Program-made: the position numbers and the translations under genes
Part shown: positions 7,378 to 9,568 of the stretch, piece after piece
Layout: every line of letters starts with the position of its first letter
Numbering within the stretch: the first letter of the stretch is position 1
Notes under the pieces: model-generated
Database searches by the model: none
Told to the model about the DNA's origin: nothing
What the model saw: only the letters and a program-made list of their open reading frames with translations
From: Lysobacteraceae bacterium
GTDB taxonomy: Bacteria; Pseudomonadota; Gammaproteobacteria; Xanthomonadales; Wenzhouxiangellaceae
Length of the DNA stretch: 9,568 nucleotides
Reading direction: 5' to 3'
Assembly: GCA_020201235.1 (NCBI GenBank)
Contig: JAIVHD010000049.1
Span: 1-9,568, forward strand

Positions 7378-7392
7378 GGAGTGCGTCGGCGA

Positions 7393-8841
7393 TCAATGCC
7401 TCCAGTAGGTCGGCGTTAACAGCACCAGCACGGTAAAGATTTCAAGCCGTCCCAGCAGCATCGCGAAACTCATCAGCCATTTTGTCGCCTGGCTCAGGCC
7501 GCCCCAGTGGAGGCCGGCCTCACCGAGCGCCGGGCCAAGGTTGTTCATGGCCGAAAACACCACTGAAACCGACGTGACCAGGTCGTTTTCCAGGCTTGAT
7601 ACGATCAACGTCAGGATGACGATGCAGACGATGTATAGCGAAACGAAGCCCCACACGGCATTTGCGATTTCAGGGTTCAGGGTCCGACCGCCGAGCTTCA
7701 GCGGGACCACGGAATGTGGGTGAATAAGACGCTTGAGCTCGCGCACGCCCTGTTTCGAAACCAGATAGACGCGCACGATCTTGAACCCGCCGGTGGTCGA
7801 GCCGGCGCAGCCGCCAAGCCCGGAAATCAAAATCATCAACAACGGCAGGGTGCCCGGCCAAAGGTAAACATCGGCGGTCGCGAAACCGGTTGTTGTGGTG
7901 TAGGAGACGGCTTGGAATACCGCATACCGTAACGATTCCCAGAAGCTCTCGTAGACCTCCTGTTGCCACAGCAGGACGGTGATCAGCAGCGAGATGACAA
8001 GCAGCAACAAGCCGAACAGCTTGAGTTCCGGGTTGTTCAGATAGACTTGCGCGGTGGCCCGTCGCAAGGCCAGAAAGTGCCAGGCGAAATTCATCGAGGC
8101 GATGAACATGAACACCACCAGCAGCCAGTCGATCAGCGCGCTGTCAAAATGGCCGACGGATGCATCGTAGGTCGAAAATCCGGCCGTGGAGATCGTCGTG
8201 AAGCTGTGGGTTACGGCATCGAACAGGTTCATGCCGGCAGCCCAAAGGGCGAGCGCACAGATCAACGTCAGGCCGATATAGATCAGCCAGAGCGCCTTTG
8301 CGGTCTGGGCGATTCGGGGCGTGAGCCGGTTTTCTTTGACCGGGCCGGTGATCTCGGCCTTGTAGATTTCCATTCCGCCAATCCGCAGAATGGGCAGAAT
8401 GGCGACCGCTAGAACAATGATGCCCAGCCCGCCCATCCATTGCAATTGCTGGCGGTACCAGCGAATCGCGATCGGCATGTCGTCGATCCCGGACAGCACG
8501 GTGGCACCGGTGGTCGTGATCCCGGAGGTTGATTCGAAGACCGCGTCGGCCAGGCTGACCTCAAGCACCAGAAACAATGGCAGCGCCCCGGCCAGCGCGA
8601 CTGCGGCCCAGCATGCGACCACCACTAGAAAGCCATCGGCCACGCGAAGTTCGCGCCGGTTGTTACGCACCGGCCAGTACAGCAGCGATCCAATCGCCGA
8701 AATGCTCAGCAGACTGATCAGAAACGCTCCCGCAGTGCCGTCTGCCGCGACCAGGGCAAAGACGATGGGCGGCACGAAGCCGAGGCTTACGAACAGCAGC
8801 AGCAAACCGGCGACGCGCTGAACCGGAGCATAGGCGCGCAT
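7393..8841 (-). CDS. trkH: Trk potassium channel subunit TrkH
   Basis: TrkH is the inner-membrane potassium-conducting subunit, a pseudo-fourfold set of M1-P-M2 repeats gated by the cytoplasmic NAD(H)/ATP-binding TrkA ring. The 482-residue product equals E. coli TrkH in length (483). All four filter loops are visible, each with its glycine: TTTGATV (G112), ISTAGFS (G221), TTTTGFA (G319) and NNLGPALG (G436). The intramembrane gate loop GGCAGSTTGG is at 343-352, and the conserved arginine near the C-terminus is in LLGRLEIFT (R465). The end, TPTYWRH, is typical. The start at 8841 overlaps the trkA stop by one base (TGATG on the minus strand) with no strong Shine-Dalgarno, which points to translational coupling. 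The four intact P-loops suggest a working channel. Distinction from the paralogue TrkG rests on overall likeness only. Confidence 0.95.
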   Translation of the reverse strand: MRAYAPVQRVAGLLLLFVSLGFVPPIVFALVAADGTAGAFLISLLSISAIGSLLYWPVRNNRRELRVADGFLVVVACWAAVALAGALPLFLVLEVSLADAVFESTSGITTTGATVLSGIDDMPIAIRWYRQQLQWMGGLGIIVLAVAILPILRIGGMEIYKAEITGPVKENRLTPRIAQTAKALWLIYIGLTLICALALWAAGMNLFDAVTHSFTTISTAGFSTYDASVGHFDSALIDWLLVVFMFIASMNFAWHFLALRRATAQVYLNNPELKLFGLLLLVISLLITVLLWQQEVYESFWESLRYAVFQAVSYTTTTGFATADVYLWPGTLPLLMILISGLGGCAGSTTGGFKIVRVYLVSKQGVRELKRLIHPHSVVPLKLGGRTLNPEIANAVWGFVSLYIVCIVILTLIVSSLENDLVTSVSVVFSAMNNLGPALGEAGLHWGGLSQATKWLMSFAMLLGRLEIFTVLVLLTPTYWRH

Positions 8842-9568
8842 CAGACAAACACGGCTTCGACGGCGAAAAGGCGCTCAACCTCGGCGATCTTGCTCTTATC
8901 GGCAACGAACAGAATGACATGATCTTCGGTCTCGATGACCACATCGTGGTGCGCGATGACCACCTCGTTGCCGCGCACGATGGCGCCGATGGAGGTGGAC
9001 TCGGGCAGTTTGATCGAACCGATTTCGCGCCCGACGATCCGCGACCTGCCCGGATCGCCGTGCGCGACCACCTCAATCGCCTCGGCCGCGCCCTGGCGCA
9101 GTGAGTGGACCCGCACCATGTGGCCTTTCCGGATCAGCGCCAGCAGCGCGCCAATCGTGATCTGCTGGGGGCTGACGGCGACATCGATGCGATCGGCCTC
9201 CATCAGGTCGACGTAGGCTGGGCGATTGATCAGCGTGATGATCTTTTTCGCACCCATGCGCTTGGCCAGCATCGAGGACAGAATATTGGCTTCGTCGTCG
9301 TTGGTCATGGCGCAAAACACGTCCATTTCATCGATGCCTTCTTCGCGTAGCAGGTCCTCGTTGGCGCAGTCGCCGATCAGCACGATGCTGGTATCGACGA
9401 CCTCGGCGATGCGCTCGGCGCGTGCCGGATCGCGTTCGATCAGCTTGATGTGATGGTTACGCTCCAGCCTCAGCGCCAGCTCGGCACCGATGTTGCCGCC
9501 GCCGGCCAGCAGAATTCGCCGGGCCGGTCGCGAGTTTGTGCTGAAGGTCGACATGACGTCGCGGATCT
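8841..9568 (-). CDS. trkA: Trk system regulatory subunit TrkA, C-terminal half (cut by window edge)
   Basis: TrkA forms the cytoplasmic nucleotide-sensing ring that gates TrkH. Full-length TrkA has two RCK (Rossmann plus TrkA_C) halves, about 458 aa. Only the second half is in the window. The frame is open to the right edge, and the residues before the ATG at 9554 (IRDVMS) match the linker that precedes the second domain in the family, so 9554 is an internal Met and not the start. Visible parts are the dinucleotide-binding LAGGGNIGAEL, the acidic IKLIERD, then TNDDEANILSSMLAKRMGAKK, and the TrkA_C domain with LRQGAAEAIEVVAHGD and the KLPESTSIGAIVRG stretch. It ends at a TGA sharing one base with the trkH start. 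The gene appears normal as far as it can be seen. Confidence 0.95.
   Translation of the reverse strand, partial: IRDVMSTFSTNSRPARRILLAGGGNIGAELALRLERNHHIKLIERDPARAERIAEVVDTSIVLIGDCANEDLLREEGIDEMDVFCAMTNDDEANILSSMLAKRMGAKKIITLINRPAYVDLMEADRIDVAVSPQQITIGALLALIRKGHMVRVHSLRQGAAEAIEVVAHGDPGRSRIVGREIGSIKLPESTSIGAIVRGNEVVIAHHDVVIETEDHVILFVADKSKIAEVERLFAVEAVFV

Noticed and set aside
1..9568. A mobile element, CRISPR array or defence/toxin system
   Set aside because: I found no transposase, integrase, regularly spaced repeats, terminal inverted repeats or target duplications. All confident genes are core functions.

Overview
The window looks like a chromosomal piece of a GC-rich Gram-negative gammaproteobacterium. 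The support is a ParC and a type I glutamine synthetase very close to the enterobacterial and pseudomonad forms, an LpxL-type lipid A acyltransferase (which implies an LPS outer membrane), and a TrkA/TrkH potassium system of gammaproteobacterial type. A Chromatiales- or Xanthomonadales-like lineage seems most plausible, but I cannot assign a genus. Almost everything here is housekeeping. I found no phage, transposon, CRISPR array, toxin-antitoxin or defence genes, and no RNA gene.

Layout. (1) About 215 bases of flank, perhaps holding the last codons of an upstream gene. (2) parC, topoisomerase IV subunit A, plus strand. (3) uppP (bacA), undecaprenyl-pyrophosphate phosphatase, GTG start, plus strand. 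(4) glnA, glutamine synthetase, plus strand, followed by a good 12-bp hairpin terminator. (5) A gene for an exported DUF4124-type protein, plus strand. (6) A 3'-truncated dtd (D-aminoacyl-tRNA deacylase), minus strand, which runs head-on into the DUF4124 gene. (7) An LpxL/HtrB-family acyltransferase, plus strand, divergent from dtd. (8) A minus-strand block trkA-trkH-TPR gene (transcribed right to left): the C-terminal half of trkA cut by the window edge, trkH overlapping it by one base, then a small tetratricopeptide-repeat protein.

How the genes relate. parC, uppP, glnA and the acyltransferase belong to separate core processes (decatenation, lipid-carrier recycling, nitrogen assimilation, lipid A acylation) and are neighbours rather than a pathway. 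trkA and trkH encode the gating subunit and the channel of one potassium uptake complex and are probably translationally coupled.

The most interesting point is the junction near position 5580. The recognisable parts of the DUF4124 protein and of Dtd stop within a few bases of each other from opposite sides, and each gene then reads through on the antisense of the other. Dtd loses the C-terminal quarter that carries the family's Asn-x-Gly-Pro-x-Thr motif, so it is probably a pseudogene. This looks like a deletion between convergent genes, or an assembly chimera. A second curiosity is an 8-base tandem repeat between trkH and the TPR gene that resembles intergenic phrases I remember from other environmental bacteria.
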